A program made the translations under genes and the position numbers. This document shows, in pieces, positions 36,062-47,143 of a DNA stretch of 64,000 bases (its first letter is position 1; every line of letters starts with the position of its first letter). Where the stretch lies: contig RSEE01000020.1 of assembly GCA_003971905.1 (NCBI GenBank), positions 1-64,000 on the forward strand. Reading direction: 5' to 3'. Below the pieces are notes generated by a model. That model saw only the letters and a list, made by a program, of their open reading frames with translations. It made no database searches and was not told the origin of the DNA. This DNA is from Moniliella sp. 'wahieum' (Eukaryota > Basidiomycota > Moniliellomycetes > Moniliellales > Moniliellaceae).

Positions 36062-39000
36062 ATGAGTGCCGGCGTGACCCACGCTCCTGGCATCGCATCC
36101 GCTGGGGTGCAGTCGCCCCAGACAGGCGCTTCCTCCGAGCCCGGTGCCGACCGGCTCACGCCGATCGGCACTTCGGAAGTTCCCCCCGCCGAGGACGAAG
36201 GCGAGCTTTCGGATCTGCATCGATTCCTCCAGACTACCTGGATCGACGACCCCCATGCTCTTGCCGCGCCGCCCATGGATGTGGCGTGGAAGGACTTGCA
36301 GGTCACCGGCGTTGGGGCTGGCTCCAAGCATGGCCAGACTGTGCTGTCGATGTTTTACGCTCCTTTTTCTCCCAGCACCATCAAGTCCCTGCTTAACCCC
36401 CCTGTCAAAACCATTATTAACTCCACCACTGGTGCGCTCAAGGCCGGTGAGACGCTCCTTGTCCTTGGCCGGCCTGGCTCTGGCTGCACCACCTTCCTCA
36501 AGACCCTCGCTAGCTATCGGGAGGGATACCGCTCTGTTGACGGTGACATCACCTACGGCGGCGCTAGTCACAAGACTATTGATGGCCCCTTGGTACGTCC
36601 TGTTTCTCGCTTTATCTGCTTTCCACCTCTGCCCCCAACTAACCCATCCATCTTCTTAGCGCGGCGAGGTTGTCTATGCAGGCGAAGATGATATACATTT
36701 CCCATCTCTCAGCGTGAAACACACTCTCAGCTTTGCTACTGCTGGTCGCACGCCTCAGGAGTCTGTACGGCCACTGATGGGCCAAGCGAAGCCTAGCCGC
36801 GCCACCTACATCAACGAGGTGCGCGATGCCCTTGCGCGTACCCTCGGCTTGACTCACACATACAACACACCCGTTGGCGATGCGCAAATCCGAGGTGTGT
36901 CGGGTGGTGAAAAGAAGCGCGTCAGTTTGGTCGAGATTATGGCTCTTCATGCCCGGGTCATGTTGCTTGACAACCCATCCCGTGGCCTGGATTCCAGCAC
37001 AGCCGTCGAGCTCGCTGCAGCGCTCAAGACACTGTGCAGGGTGACAAAATCGAGTTGTGCGGCGTCCATGTATCAAGCCGGTGAGCCCGTATACAACCAT
37101 TTCGATAAGGTGGTTGTCCTCAACTCTGGGCATGTCATCTATTACGGCCCATCCGATCAGGCGGTTGATTACTTCACCGACCTAGGCTTCGAGCAGTTTG
37201 AGCACCAGACCTCGGCCGATTTCCTTTGTCGGCGTGACAGATGTTGCGGCACGCAGGGTGCGTCCTGGCTTTGAGAAAAAGGTTCCCGTGACTCCGGAGC
37301 AAATGGCCGAATGCTGGATTAATAGCCCGCAGGGTATCGCAAGTGCCCAGGAAGCGGATGCCGTGCTTGCAGCAGGTGCCCAGAGCGACGCGAAGGGCAT
37401 GGTTCAAGAGTTGCACAAACAGCGAGAAAAGTGGACGACCAAGAACACGCCATTCCTCCTCACTTGGGCGCAGCAGATTCGCCTGTGTATCAAGCGCCGT
37501 GCACAAGTCCAGATGGGTGACCTGGCGACTCCCATTGTGATGTCCGTGGCCGTTTTGATTCAAGGTCTGATTAACGGGTCTGCATTCTATCAAATGCCGA
37601 AGACAACTGCTGGCTTTTTCCCCCGAGGCGGTGTGCTCTTTTTCCTTTTGCTCTTCAACTCGTTTATGGCCCAGACCGAAGTAACCATCTCATACACCCA
37701 ACGTCCCATTGTTATTCGACACCGCAAGTTTGCGTTAGTCCACCCATCTGCCGACGCTCTGGCCAATACATTACTGGACATTCCGATTCGCACGGTCAAC
37801 GTGACTCTCTTTACCATTCTCATTTACTTCCTCACTGGCCTCTCGTACACGGCCGACCAGTTTTTTATCGCCTGGTCGGTTATCATGCTTGTCACTGTCA
37901 TCATGGTCGCCATCTTCCGTTCCATTGCGGCCGTGTTCCGGCACTCGTCGGACGCAATGTTAGTCAGTGGTCTCATTGTCTTGTGGTTTGCGATCTACGC
38001 TGGCTATGTCGTCCCGCGCACGTCGATGGTCATCTGGTGGAAGTGGCTCTCCTACTGCAACCCGGTCGCGTGCGTTTACCCCTTTGCTCTATAGCATTCG
38101 TGTCTCAACTTATTAACATCTCTACTTTGTCTGTGCAGATTCGGTTTTGAGATTCTCATGGCGAACGAGTTCCGCCGAATCAACGCTCCCTGTGCTGGTC
38201 TCGTGCCCAACTACCCCGACGCCGCGCTAGCCAACAAGGCATGCACCGTGGCGGGTGCTGTTTCAGGACAGACGACCGTTAATGGCCTGAGTTACTTGGA
38301 GGCCCAATATGGGTACCTCTGGAAGAACAAGAATCGGAACGTGGGCATCCTCATCGGATACTTTGTCTTCTTTGTTCTTTCTATGCGGTCATGACCGAGC
38401 TCCAATCCGACCCATCTACTCAGGGGGGTGTAATGATTTTCCGTCGGGGGGTCAAGAACACCGTCTCTCAAGGAGAACTCGAACAGATTACCGAGGAAAA
38501 GATGAAAGAAGAAGAGTCAGGAGATTCGGAGACGGTGGATGGCGCGCTTGCTCCAACCAGCGACGATATCTTTGCTTGGCGCGACGTGACCTACACTGTC
38601 AACATCAAGGGTGGCGAGAAGCGACGCCTGCTAGACCAGATAACTGCCTGTGTGCAGCCTGGCAAGATGACGGCCTGTAAGTACTGCTTCGTCCTTTCTA
38701 CTCCACGGTATGATACTAACATGGTTCGATGCGTAAGTGATGGGCGAGTCCGGTGCAGGCAAGACGACATTGCTCAATGTGCTGGCGCAGAGGGTAGACG
38801 GGTGTTGTGACGGGCGACTTTACTGTCAATGGCTGGCCTCTTTCTTCCGCTTTCCAACAGCAAACAGGATATTGCCAACAACAAGACCCATCTGTCAACA
38901 GCCACGGTACGCGAGGCGCTCCAGTTCAGTGCGCTACTCCGCCAATCGAGTGGTACACGAGAGGAAAAGTTGGAGTATGTCGAGGAGGTCATTCGCATGC

Positions 39001-40655
39001 TCGACATGGAGCTTTTCGCCGACGCTCTGGTTGGGGATGTGGGAGAAGGCCTGTCTGTCGAACAAAGGAAGCGTCTCACTATTGCTGTGGAGCTGGCTGC
39101 TAAGCCTAAACTGCTACTCTTTCTTGATGAGCCCACGTCGGGTATGGACTCGCTGGCGGCTTGGTCGATTGTCCGATTCCTCAAGAAGTTGGCAAACTCG
39201 GGCCAATCCATTCTTTGCACAATTCACCAGCCTAGTGGCGAGCTTTTCTCTCAGTTCGATCGTCTCATTCTCCTCAAGCGTGGTGGGCAAACCGTCTTTT
39301 CGGGAGACATTCACAATGAGGAACGAATCTGCGGTCGCATGCTCGACTACTTTGAGGGGGTTTCGGGACAGAAGGTCGGCCACGGCAATCCAGCCGAGTT
39401 TATGCTCGAGTGTATTGGGGCGGGTGCAACGGCCACAACGGACAAAGACTGGGCTCAGCTCTACAATGACTCCACACTGGCTCGTGACATGCGCATGGAG
39501 GTGGAAAAAGTCATGGCGCGGCGTCAAGACCCAGGATGGCGCCCGGAGGAAGGTGACGACAAGAACCAGGTGTATGCTGCGGGCTTTGGAGCCCAAGTCA
39601 GCCAACTCGTCAAGCGCACCGCAGTACACTATTACCGCCGGCCTGACTATCTTTTGGGTAAGATTGGGCTCTACGTTGTGTCAGGCCTGTTTATTGGCTC
39701 CTCCTTCTGGGGGCAAGGAGAAAAGTCGTCGGTCAACTCCCTCCAGAACAAGCTATTTGCCACTTTCTTGTCGCTGGTTATCGTCACATCTCTGGCTCAG
39801 CAGATTATGCCTGAATACCTCGTACTGCGTGACCTCTTTCAAATCCGGGAGCACCCTTCAAAGATGTACTCATGGGTGGCCATGCTCCTTGCCTTTTTCA
39901 TCGTGGAGACTCCCATCAACTGGTTCGGTGGTACTCTCTTCTGGATTCCGTGGAACTTTATGGTCAAGGCGCAAGAGAAGGCATTTACCTGGTTCTGGTA
40001 CGCCATTCTCTTCCAGAGCTTCTGGACTTTCCTCGCCACAGCAATCCAAAATATGGGGGCTGCCAATTCAATGATTGGTGGTGTCATCTTTGCCCTGATT
40101 CTCAGTATTATCCTCCTGTTGAGCGGTGTGGTACAACCACCTCCTCTTCTTCCCGGAATTTGGCGAGGGATCTCCAATGCTAGTACCCTTCGGTACTATA
40201 TCGAGGCGGTCGTTGGTGCTCTATTGCACAAAAGCGTATCGTTTGCGCGCCCAAAGAGCTGGCGGTCATTCATCCCCCGGCGAACCAGAGACGTGCGATC
40301 AATATCTCTATGGCTTTAGCTCCACCTTTGACGATCCCAACCCAGTCGGTACCGGTACTATACCACCAACGCTGACGGAACATGTGGATACTGCCAGTAC
40401 CGTTATCAGACCGAGTTCCTCACCAACGATGACCTTCACGGTTCGGATCGTTTCCGTGACATTGGGTTTCTTTGCGCCTACATTGCCTTTAACTTCTTCC
40501 TCGCCTTTTTCTTCTACTGGCTGTTCTACGTCTTTAACCCGTCCAAGATGATGGCCAAGCGCAAGGAGAGGAAGCAAAACCAGCGCGACCAGGCTGAAAT
40601 GGCTCAATTCGCCGATCCGGGTCAGGATATCGAAAAGGTGGACCAGACCGCCTAG
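36062..40655 (+). CDS. PDR-type ABC transporter (ABCG, full length)
   Basis: This is a plasma-membrane drug or lipid efflux pump with the reverse order NBD1-TMD1-NBD2-TMD2. NBD1 has Walker A GRPGSGCTTFLK (Cys in place of Lys, normal for PDR NBD1), signature VSGGEKKRVSLVE, and Walker B VMLLDNPSRGLDS. TMD1 covers about 37480-38400. NBD2 has canonical GESGAGKTTLLN, signature-like LSVEQRKRLTIAVEL, and LLLFLDEPTSGMDS. TMD2 spans about 39650-40540, ending with a basic and acidic tail to 40655. Three clean introns are seen: 36593-36659, 38070-38138 and 38677-38737. Frame slips lie near 37230, 38385, 38810, 38870, 40240 and 40380. NBD1 is of the usual degenerate type, so only NBD2's site looks fully catalytic in motif terms. 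Length is about 1,480 residues, as expected. Substrate is unknown. Confidence 0.93.
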
Positions 40656-42479
40656 AATGACTCTATCTTGCTTTTCCCCTCCTTCGTCTCGATTTGCTTT
40701 TCCCTTTATCCCTTTGACTACGTCACATTTTCCTACTATCTCTCTCTCCTTTAATAAACTGTGGCACTATAATGTCGCCCCCCGTACCATTTGATGTCGT
40801 GTTACTACTGCATAAGTGTAGCATAAAACTGTTGGTTAGGGACGCTTCTCCGCTGTTGCTTCACTGGGTCTCTAACACTTCGCGTCGCGTTCACGCATCG
40901 CATTCGTGTGCCGTCTGCTGGGCACATATTCCACATTCAGTTCATTCCATGGCTTTTCGTGGAGCAGCAATAAAATGTTGCCGATAATTCGACGGTTAGC
41001 TTCCTCCCATACCGGGTCTGCCATTATACTATTACCTGTGAGTTTGTGGTGCCGTGGAACAGGATATTCTCCGACGAGCAGTCTACAGGAGAGGTGGCCA
41101 GTCGGTCGGGCACAGAGAGCGGGATTGAGGGTACGAGTGAAGCGAAATGCGGAGTGGTGGTGGAGAGGCAGAACACCAACTGCAGAGAAAGAGGACAGGA
41201 AAGGTGGGCGCGCGCGCGCAGCGCGAGCTAGCATGAGTATGAACGGGCCTTCGTGCCCTAGAGTCAAGGCACCAGCCTAGGCTATCTATATCACCCGACG
41301 TCACACAGTGTCACTAGTTCACTCTGCCAGTAGCCCTGTGACTGGTCAGTGTAACCAGTGACAGCACTGGTCACTGGTCACCGGTCACCTGGTCGCGTCT
41401 GTGCATGTCACGCGTCAACATCGAGATCATCCACCATCAATCATCCATCATCCAGCCGATAGCAGGTGCAGGTTCCCGCTTCCACTTCTGTTCGCACCAA
41501 GCCTTCCTCCAGAAAAACTGGTATCACCACCCCTCAGTCCAAGCCATGTTGGTGACGTCACGTCCTTCAATATGCGCCACTTCCCCATGTTGGCCGAGCG
41601 GGAGATCGTGGAATGGCTTCTGTTCCAGGTCAAAGCGCTAGCGGGGGTCCATTCCCGCATGCCAGGGCCGAGGTGAAGCAAGTGGAGCACCTTTGGGGCG
41701 AATTCCCTTCTTCTTGGCATCTCTTCCCTGTTGAGGGCGATGGCTAGACGGTGGTCATTATTGGCGTTCATTAGGCTCGGCCCACATGATTCTTCTCTTT
41801 GCCCCCCTGGGATAGGCGATGAGATGGTTCGGGTACAGCCACTAGCATCTTGAAGGAGCTACGTGTGCTGTTGACGCCGGCTTGGGTGTTCAAGGGGGAG
41901 TAAGATGTGGTGTGGCACTGATACTCTTCTGAACAAAAGGTGGGTTTCTAGGTGGCGGGGGAGAAAATGTGGTGAGGGTGGACCTTCTTCAAGGCGGCTC
42001 AGTCGGGCTTTGGCTGCAATAGGTGTGACGGTCATGCCAAGCTCCCCGGGTCGAATGGGTAGGTGGGTCTCGAACCGGAGTGGACGGGTTTTTGGAACGC
42101 CTGACTGGCACGTACCCCACCGCCATCCCTCGGGGGGTAGATCCAACTGTATCAGATACGCAGGATCAGACCTTGGGTCCTGTGCACGCCTCAAGGGGTG
42201 CTGGCGACGTTTGGGATTGGATGTCTATTTGCAGGCTCTAACATTCATGCCCGTTCACACCAAGGGGGGCCTAACCATCATCGATGGCTGTGCCTGGGAC
42301 CACCTAAAGCAGTTTGTTCGCCTGTCCACTGCATTCATGGTGAGGCGCTAGCAGACCAGAAGTATGCAACGAATCTGCAGCGGTATTTCTTTTGAACTGA
42401 GGGAGTAGAGAAAAGTGGAGGGAAAGAGAAGGAAAGAGACAAAGTGGATTTTTTTTTGGGGGGGGGGGGCGCTTGGGCG
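40656..42479. other. Intergenic, no confident gene
   Basis: After the transporter's 3' end there is a short minus-strand open stretch near 40870-41030 (MADPVWEEANRRIIGNIL...) that could be an exon but has no recognised relative. A GGTCACT/GGTCACC array lies at 41369-41389. From 41440 to 42360 both strands have open frames of 100-150 codons with no motif I know. A T9-G12 homopolymer pair lies at 42449-42469. Confidence 0.45.
41369..41389. repeat. GGTCACY heptamer array, 3 copies
   Basis: GGTCACT and two GGTCACC units lie in tandem, creating the palindrome ACCGGT. Degenerate copies (CCAGTGAC, CACTGGT) flank it at 41310-41370. Confidence 0.85.
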
Positions 42480-43051
42480 TTAGTCGGTCCCATCAGGGTA
42501 AATACGCATGCCGATGCGCTGGATGCAGTTCCGGCAGTATCGCCCCTGAGGTTTGTAGGCATACGTCAACACGCTTGACGGCGCCCGACATTCGGGCCGC
42601 TGGCATCTGGGAAGTGTGGAGCTCTGGACGTGAGTGGCAATGCGCTCCTCTGGATGGGGCGACTGGGGCTGAGGACGTACCGCAAGCACAATGGCAGACG
42701 AATGGCACATCCCGCTGTCAAGCGCAATGGGCATGGTGGTAGCCAGAAAAACGTGAAGAAGGGCTATAGGGAGTATGACACCAGAAGATGTGTCCACCAT
42801 GCGTTGGCGGGCAGCAAACAACATGGGGCTTATCAAGCTTACACAGGCCTGGGATAGTGCCACTCGAATCGAGTGGTGGTTTGACGTGCTTCCTTCGGCA
42901 GGCGCCGTTCGATACGGAAGCTTATATTTTGGGTCCGCTGGCACACCGTGGGAGCCGCCCAGTTCGCACATAGCAAAAAACTCAAAATAATCCGCCAAAA
43001 AGCGCAGCGCCCTGCGCGCCTACGCCCCGCTCCTGTCCCATTCTCACTCAT
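42480..43051 (-). CDS. Hypothetical small protein with C-terminal Cys4 motif
   Basis: I do not recognise the family. A possible start is MSENGTGAGRRRAGRC at 43051. After a frame slip it continues LADYFEFFAMCELGGSHG, which has the look of real coding sequence. The C-terminus reads CQRPEC, an 18-residue spacer, then CRNC, followed by IQRIGMRIYPDGTD and a stop at 42480. The C-x4-C-x18-C-x2-C spacing resembles a GATA-type or treble-clef zinc site, but the first knuckle is longer than GATA's C-x2-C. An intron near 42720-42850 is possible. The chance that this is a spurious open frame is substantial. Confidence 0.35.
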
Positions 43052-43490
43052 CCTGCTATCCGCCGGATATCGAGATGGGGTCAAACGAGGCAAACCTATG
43101 CTTATTCAACGTTCAGTTGAACTTTGAACGTTGACTACTGCCGAGTCTATTGATCGTCGCGGGCCCAGATCGCACGCGACCGTACCACATCGGCTGTTCA
43201 TAATTCATGACATCCCCATTTGTTCAATCTACAAACCACCTCTTTCATATTGCGAGCTCCGGAATGGTGACACAAGGGACGATGGAGAGGAGAGCATGTT
43301 CCATGGATGGGGACAAGGTACATGAAGACTAGGAAGGGAAGGGGATCGCAGCAAGCGGATAGATTTTTCTTTCTCAACCTGAGCCGAGGTTATCCTCGCA
43401 AGGAAGATGTTCACGGAGCAAGGAGAGCAACAGGGGGAAGCACTGAACACGCCGTGGAACAGGCGTAGCTACCCACCACAGGACAGGTCC
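43052..43490. other. Intergenic, no recognised gene
   Basis: This 439 bp includes a patch of AACGTT-type repeats at 43106-43135. No coding motif is seen. It should hold the 3' region of the Stm1-like gene. Confidence 0.6.
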
Positions 43491-44413
43491 TTAAGCGCCC
43501 AACGAGGGGAAGGCCTTGGAGTCACCGAGGTTAACGTCCGGCTGGCGGCTGCCCTGGTTGGCACGGCCGCCGCGACCGCGGCCGTTGCCGGCACCACGGC
43601 CACGAGGAGCGCCCGGCCACGGCCAGAGAAGCCGGGGCCATCACGGGGACGCCCCCGGCCCGCAGTGGGGGGAGCAAAGGAGAAGGCAGTGTCAATCTGC
43701 TCGAGCGACTTGTCCTTCTTGGCCTTGTGGGCCTTCTCCTTTTGATGGCAGCGAAGTACGACTCCTCAGCCTCAGTGGCCTTGGTAACCTTCTTGCCCTC
43801 CTGGGGGGCAGCCTCAACCTGGCGGATCTCGCGCTTGGGAGCAATCGCGGCCTTCTTTTCAGCGAGCGAGGCAAGGTACTCGTCGAGGGTCAGAGTCTTG
43901 TCCTCAGGCTCGGCCGGAGCGGCCTCCTCAGCGGGGGCGTCAGCAGGGGCAGCCTCTTCAGCCTTAGCGTCGGCCTTGCCCTCGTCCTCAGCCTCGAGCT
44001 CGCGCTTGGGGTCAGCACCGCCCCATCCCTGCTCAACGGTCTTGGCCGTGTCAGTGTGGGCAGTAGCCGAGTGCCGGTCGAACTGGCGTCCGTGGCCGCC
44101 GCCACGGGCGCGACCACCACGGCCACGGCCACGGGTCTCACCTGCTCCAGAAGGTTAGCTAGGGTTGCAACAAGAGGAGAGAACACGTACCACGGGGTAC
44201 ACGGCGGTTCTCACGGGGTACGTTGCCGGCAGCGGCAAAGGACTCCTCCTTGGGCGCGGCAGGGCCCTTGCGGTTGTTCTGGCGCTTAGGCGCACCGGGC
44301 ACCTCACGGGGCTTGGGCGCGTCGGCCTTCTTGGGCGCAGCCTTGGCAGGCGCCTGGGCGGGAGAACCGTCCTCGCTAAGGAGCGCAAAAGGGTTGGACG
44401 AGGCAAAGCTCAT
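43491..44413 (-). CDS. STM1: Stm1/HABP4-like ribosome-associated RGG protein
   Basis: Stm1 and HABP4/SERBP1 proteins sit in the mRNA channel of idle ribosomes, preserving them during starvation. The protein starts MSFASSNPFALLSEDGSP, the usual Stm1 opening ('SxNPFALLGDD'). A Lys/Ala/Pro-rich part follows, then GETRGRGRGGRARGGGHGRQFDRHSATAHTD, where RQFDRHS is the HABP4 family hallmark. An acidic Ala/Glu-rich middle, TLDEYLASLAEKK, and a C-terminal RG-rich block come next. It ends SRQPDVNLGDSKAFPSLGA at 43491. A 49-nt intron at 44142-44190 splits a Gly codon cleanly. One frame slip lies near 43600. RG repeats suggest RNA binding and possible arginine methylation. Confidence 0.88.
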
Positions 44414-45062
44414 GCCGACGACGACGATGGGGGTGGGAGGAGCAGCTGGAGGGAAAGAGAAGCCCGCAGACCTTCAGCTGGTTCGCAGCTTGCCTGCTGG
44501 GACCAAACCAGGCCGCACAAGGACAGTGTACGTCAAATCTTGCCGCAGCATACTCAGAACTAGGGTTAGACGTAGTATATTAGGTAACGTGTTCAGGGGC
44601 CCCACCTTGACGTTTCCATTTCTCGATTCGAGGAACCGCCTCGCAGGCGGCCTCTGCGTGCCTACCAGGCTCTACCTCAGTCTCCCCTCATGCCTCGGTC
44701 TCAGACCTCAGGGTCTGCTCAATATACCTGAGCCTCAGGCCTGAGAATGGCCTCAATCCTCACTAGCTCACTAGCGCTCACTAGTCACTAGTCACTGGCA
44801 TCACTACTGTAGTCACTTACTCAGCTTGACTTCGCCGGCCCACTCGCTCCATTGAGCGTCCCACACTGGGCTGTACCCCAGGAAGCCGGGACTTGCATTG
44901 CACCTTGGTCCCGTTCCATAGCTGCGTGCTACAAGTCACGGAGAGACCAGTTGGCTATGGGCACCCCCAGTAGTGGCCAAGCCGTGTCGGCCAGTTTCAT
45001 TTCAAGCCTTTTATTGGTTAGAGCCTGGATCCGTGCGCGGCAGATTGTCTGAGCAAAAAAAG
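44414..45062. other. Intergenic with CCTCAG and TCACTAG repeats
   Basis: This is the upstream region of the Stm1-like gene. CCTCAGG/GCCTGAG motifs cluster at 44690-44760, followed by the TCACTAG array. No gene is seen between the Stm1 start and the tRNA. Confidence 0.6.
44778..44798. repeat. TCACTAG heptamer array, 3 copies
   Basis: Two TCACTAG units and one TCACTGG lie in tandem, creating ACTAGT. Looser CTCACTAG copies lie just upstream (44755-44777). The unit is the reverse complement class of GTGACTA at 35311. Confidence 0.85.
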
Positions 45063-45150
45063 TTCCCCGACCGGGAGTCGAACCCGGGTCTTGACGGTTC
45101 CCCACAATGGAAATGAGAGCGTCACATCATAGCCGTTGGACCATCGAGGA
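45063..45150 (-). tRNA. tRNA-Glu(CTC) with a 16-nt intron
   Basis: On the minus strand the acceptor stem TCCTCGA pairs with TCGGGGA (one G-T pair), with discriminator A. The anticodon stem TGACG pairs with CGTCA. The loop is CTCTCA then C, so the anticodon is CTC. A 16-nt intron follows position 37, the standard eukaryotic site. The T arm reads CCCGGGTTCGACTCCCGG. All arms fold, and the D stem has one mismatch. CCA is not encoded, as expected. Confidence 0.93.
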
Positions 45151-45393
45151 TTGAATGTTTTAAACGCATTGACAAAATATAAGTGTGAGTGAGCAGTAGT
45201 TGACTGGTGGTTAGTTATTTGTTTCGTAACGTAAGTTTTCTTAACAAACTGGCTCAGGCAACTGAGCCGATACCTTGTGAGCATCTATGTTACAGCAAAC
45301 CCCTACGACGTTGGGAAAACTTAGTGGGTGTTACCACACCCCTCTGTGGTGGCAAATATACACCAAACCGCGCATCCATGTATAGTAACCGCG
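45151..45393. other. Short intergenic stretch
   Basis: This stretch lies between the tRNA-Glu gene and the repeat that starts at 45394. Nothing recognisable is present. Confidence 0.6.
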
Positions 45394-45588
45394 TGTCACA
45401 GTCGGGGCTATATATATATGAAGGCGAGGGAGAGAGACGGAACCAGGCCAACAAGAAATGTAGCAATCGTTCGTACAGAAGAAGCAAGAGAAGATGAGGT
45501 GGTGCGAAGCAGAAGAACAGGGAAGGCGCGGGAGTCTCGTGATGAGAAGAAATTGGAATATGGGAGCGAGATCAGCCAAACGATGACA
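45394..45588 (+). repeat. Second copy of the LTR-like repeat (truncated)
   Basis: It is similar to 33401-33570 and has the same left end, TGTCACAGTCGGGGCTA. Shared blocks include GAAGCAAGAG and GGGAGCGAGATCAGCC. Similarity stops abruptly at 45588, where a duplicated fragment of the Fhl1-like gene begins. It is an old, truncated copy. Confidence 0.6.
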
Positions 45589-45598
45589 TCGTGTGCTG

Positions 45599-45865
45599 AC
45601 ACGTCCATCCCTTCAACGGTGTCCACCCCAGCCCAATAATGCAGTAACTATAAGCTGGCAGTCGACCTGGGTGCAGCATCCGAAATAGCAGTTTTCCACA
45701 ATGCTCACAGGGCGGTGGGGGTGCAGGGGGAAAGAACTGCCAATACCAAAAGGCCAATGTCATAGACAGGTGAACTTGCCATCGTACCCGAGACCTCGCC
45801 CGCCGGCGACGGCACCGGGGAGACCCTCTGCTAGAGACGTTAAAGAGACTGGCGACCTGGTCCAA
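45599..45865 (-). pseudogene. Duplicated 3'-end fragment of the Fhl1-like gene (copy A)
   Basis: The fragment aligns along its length with 49731-49980, the 3' untranslated region and last codons of the Fhl1-like gene. Shared landmarks include ACACGTCCATCCCTTCAACG, GGCAGTCGACCTGGGTGCA, GGGCGGTGGGG and GGTGAACTTGCCATCGTACC. It is in the same orientation as the parent, about 4.1 kb away, and clearly diverged. It lacks the rest of the gene and is not functional as a protein gene. Confidence 0.75.
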
Positions 45866-45882
45866 AAAGTACCTGACAAGAC

Positions 45883-46083
45883 GTGGTTCCAACGTGGCTG
45901 GAACCGTACGCTCCGTCACGGAAGTACCAAAAGGACAAGATTACCTTTGTTATCAGTGCCGTGCTCATTATTGTTGGCGCATATTTGACTGTCGCTGGTA
46001 ACTACTCGGCCGTGGTGGCGATGAAGGACGATGTGTCGGCGGGCAAGGGGAATCCTTTCTCATGCCAAGACAATAGCGTCTAA
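45883..46083 (+). pseudogene. C-terminal remnant of an amino-acid transporter
   Basis: A 66-codon open stretch reads WLEPYAPSRKYQKDKITFVIS, then a hydrophobic segment AVLIIVGAYLTVAGNYSAVV, and ends GKGNPFSCQDNSV. The PFSC-DNS ending with one preceding membrane helix is the usual C-terminus of fungal amino-acid transporters. Nothing upstream continues it, because the Fhl1-derived fragment is directly adjacent. It therefore appears to be a truncated remnant. It does not match the C-terminus of the permease at 54 kb, so its source is elsewhere. Confidence 0.5.
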
Positions 46084-46260
46084 TTATGAACTCTTTTCCT
46101 CCTTCAGTCACCGGCGACCCAGGACGGCCACACGAAGTTTGAGCACCGGAAAAGTCTTGCTGAGAGGAGTCTCATAAGAGATGGTTCATCGCTCACACGT
46201 GTTTACCGCGCTCATTCACACCCACTCGCGCTGCATCCAGCCCCCTCACACTCTTATTCA

Positions 46261-46470
46261 CGTCTGCGGCATCAGAGTGAGCTGGCTACATTGGCACATG
46301 CTCTGCCTGAACACCTCTCCATTGCATTAACGGTTTCCGTTCCAGTCCAATACAGTATAATAGCAAAAGGATGTGGCAGCCGACCTGTGGATGAATTAAC
46401 CACCGGGGGCTGTTACCAGTGACTGGAAAGAAAGTCCTGCTCAAAACTTGAATGAGTTGATTCTCCGTAT
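46261..46470 (-). pseudogene. Second duplicated fragment of the Fhl1-like gene (copy B)
   Basis: Positions 46261-46400 resemble the Fhl1-like 3' flank at 49670-49790 (CTACATT, CTGCCTGAA, TCAACGG-like and CAGTCCAAT blocks). The rest (about 46410-46465) resembles the coding segment near 50550-50590 (TACCAGTG, GAAAG, CCTGCTC, CTTGAAT). The intervening part of the parent is missing. It is in the same orientation as the parent and diverged. Confidence 0.6.
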
Positions 46471-47143
46471 GATGTTCAGCATGCTTGTGCCAGTCCCAGT
46501 ATAACATGTTTGCTATATATGCACCACAGGCTATACACGGCAGCAGTAGGCTAATATCATTATAGAGTCTGTGGGCCTTTGAGATCAGAGAGCCACAGGG
46601 CGGCTCGTGCGTTTGGCCCAAAATGTGAACTTCGGTCACTAGCTCATACAGTCTCAGATCTCACAGCAAAGCGTTCATTGCGGCAGAGGATGTGTGTTGG
46701 AGGCATATGAGCGGGAGGATGTGTCTCAAAATGGGACTGGCTGTCCCAACAGGTCAACTGGTACAAAAATGAGACAAATCGCATGCATCACACCTACTGA
46801 TATTCCAATGGGGCGCCGCCTATCGATCGTCTATCATCCATGCATCATGCATCGCACATCGACAATCCGCGCACGCACTGCCCCCCTGCCGCCACCCCGC
46901 CAGCCCAACTGCCCGCACGGCGTCACTGTGTGCGCCTAAAGTACGCTCGCATGTCAGGCACTGGCGCTGTGCCCAGGCGGGCCCAGCAGTGCTCCGAGGG
47001 CACCTGAGCGCCTGAGCCTCGACCACGCCCGCTCCCTGATGGCCGCATAAAAGGCCTGCACGCCGCCATCTGGCCCTCTTCTTTCTCCCACCACCGCCTG
47101 CCTTCATTCCTGCGACGCCGGAAAACGACACACAGCATCTGCA
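46471..47143. other. Intergenic, upstream of the kinase homologue
   Basis: This 670 bp contains no recognised gene. CATGCATCATGCATCG repeats lie near 46838. A GC-rich segment directly precedes the ATG at 47144 and likely serves as promoter. Confidence 0.55.

Noticed and set aside
36062-37300. Cys replacing Lys in Walker A of the ABC transporter NBD1 as a novelty
   Set aside because: This degeneracy is normal for the NBD1 of PDR-type transporters.
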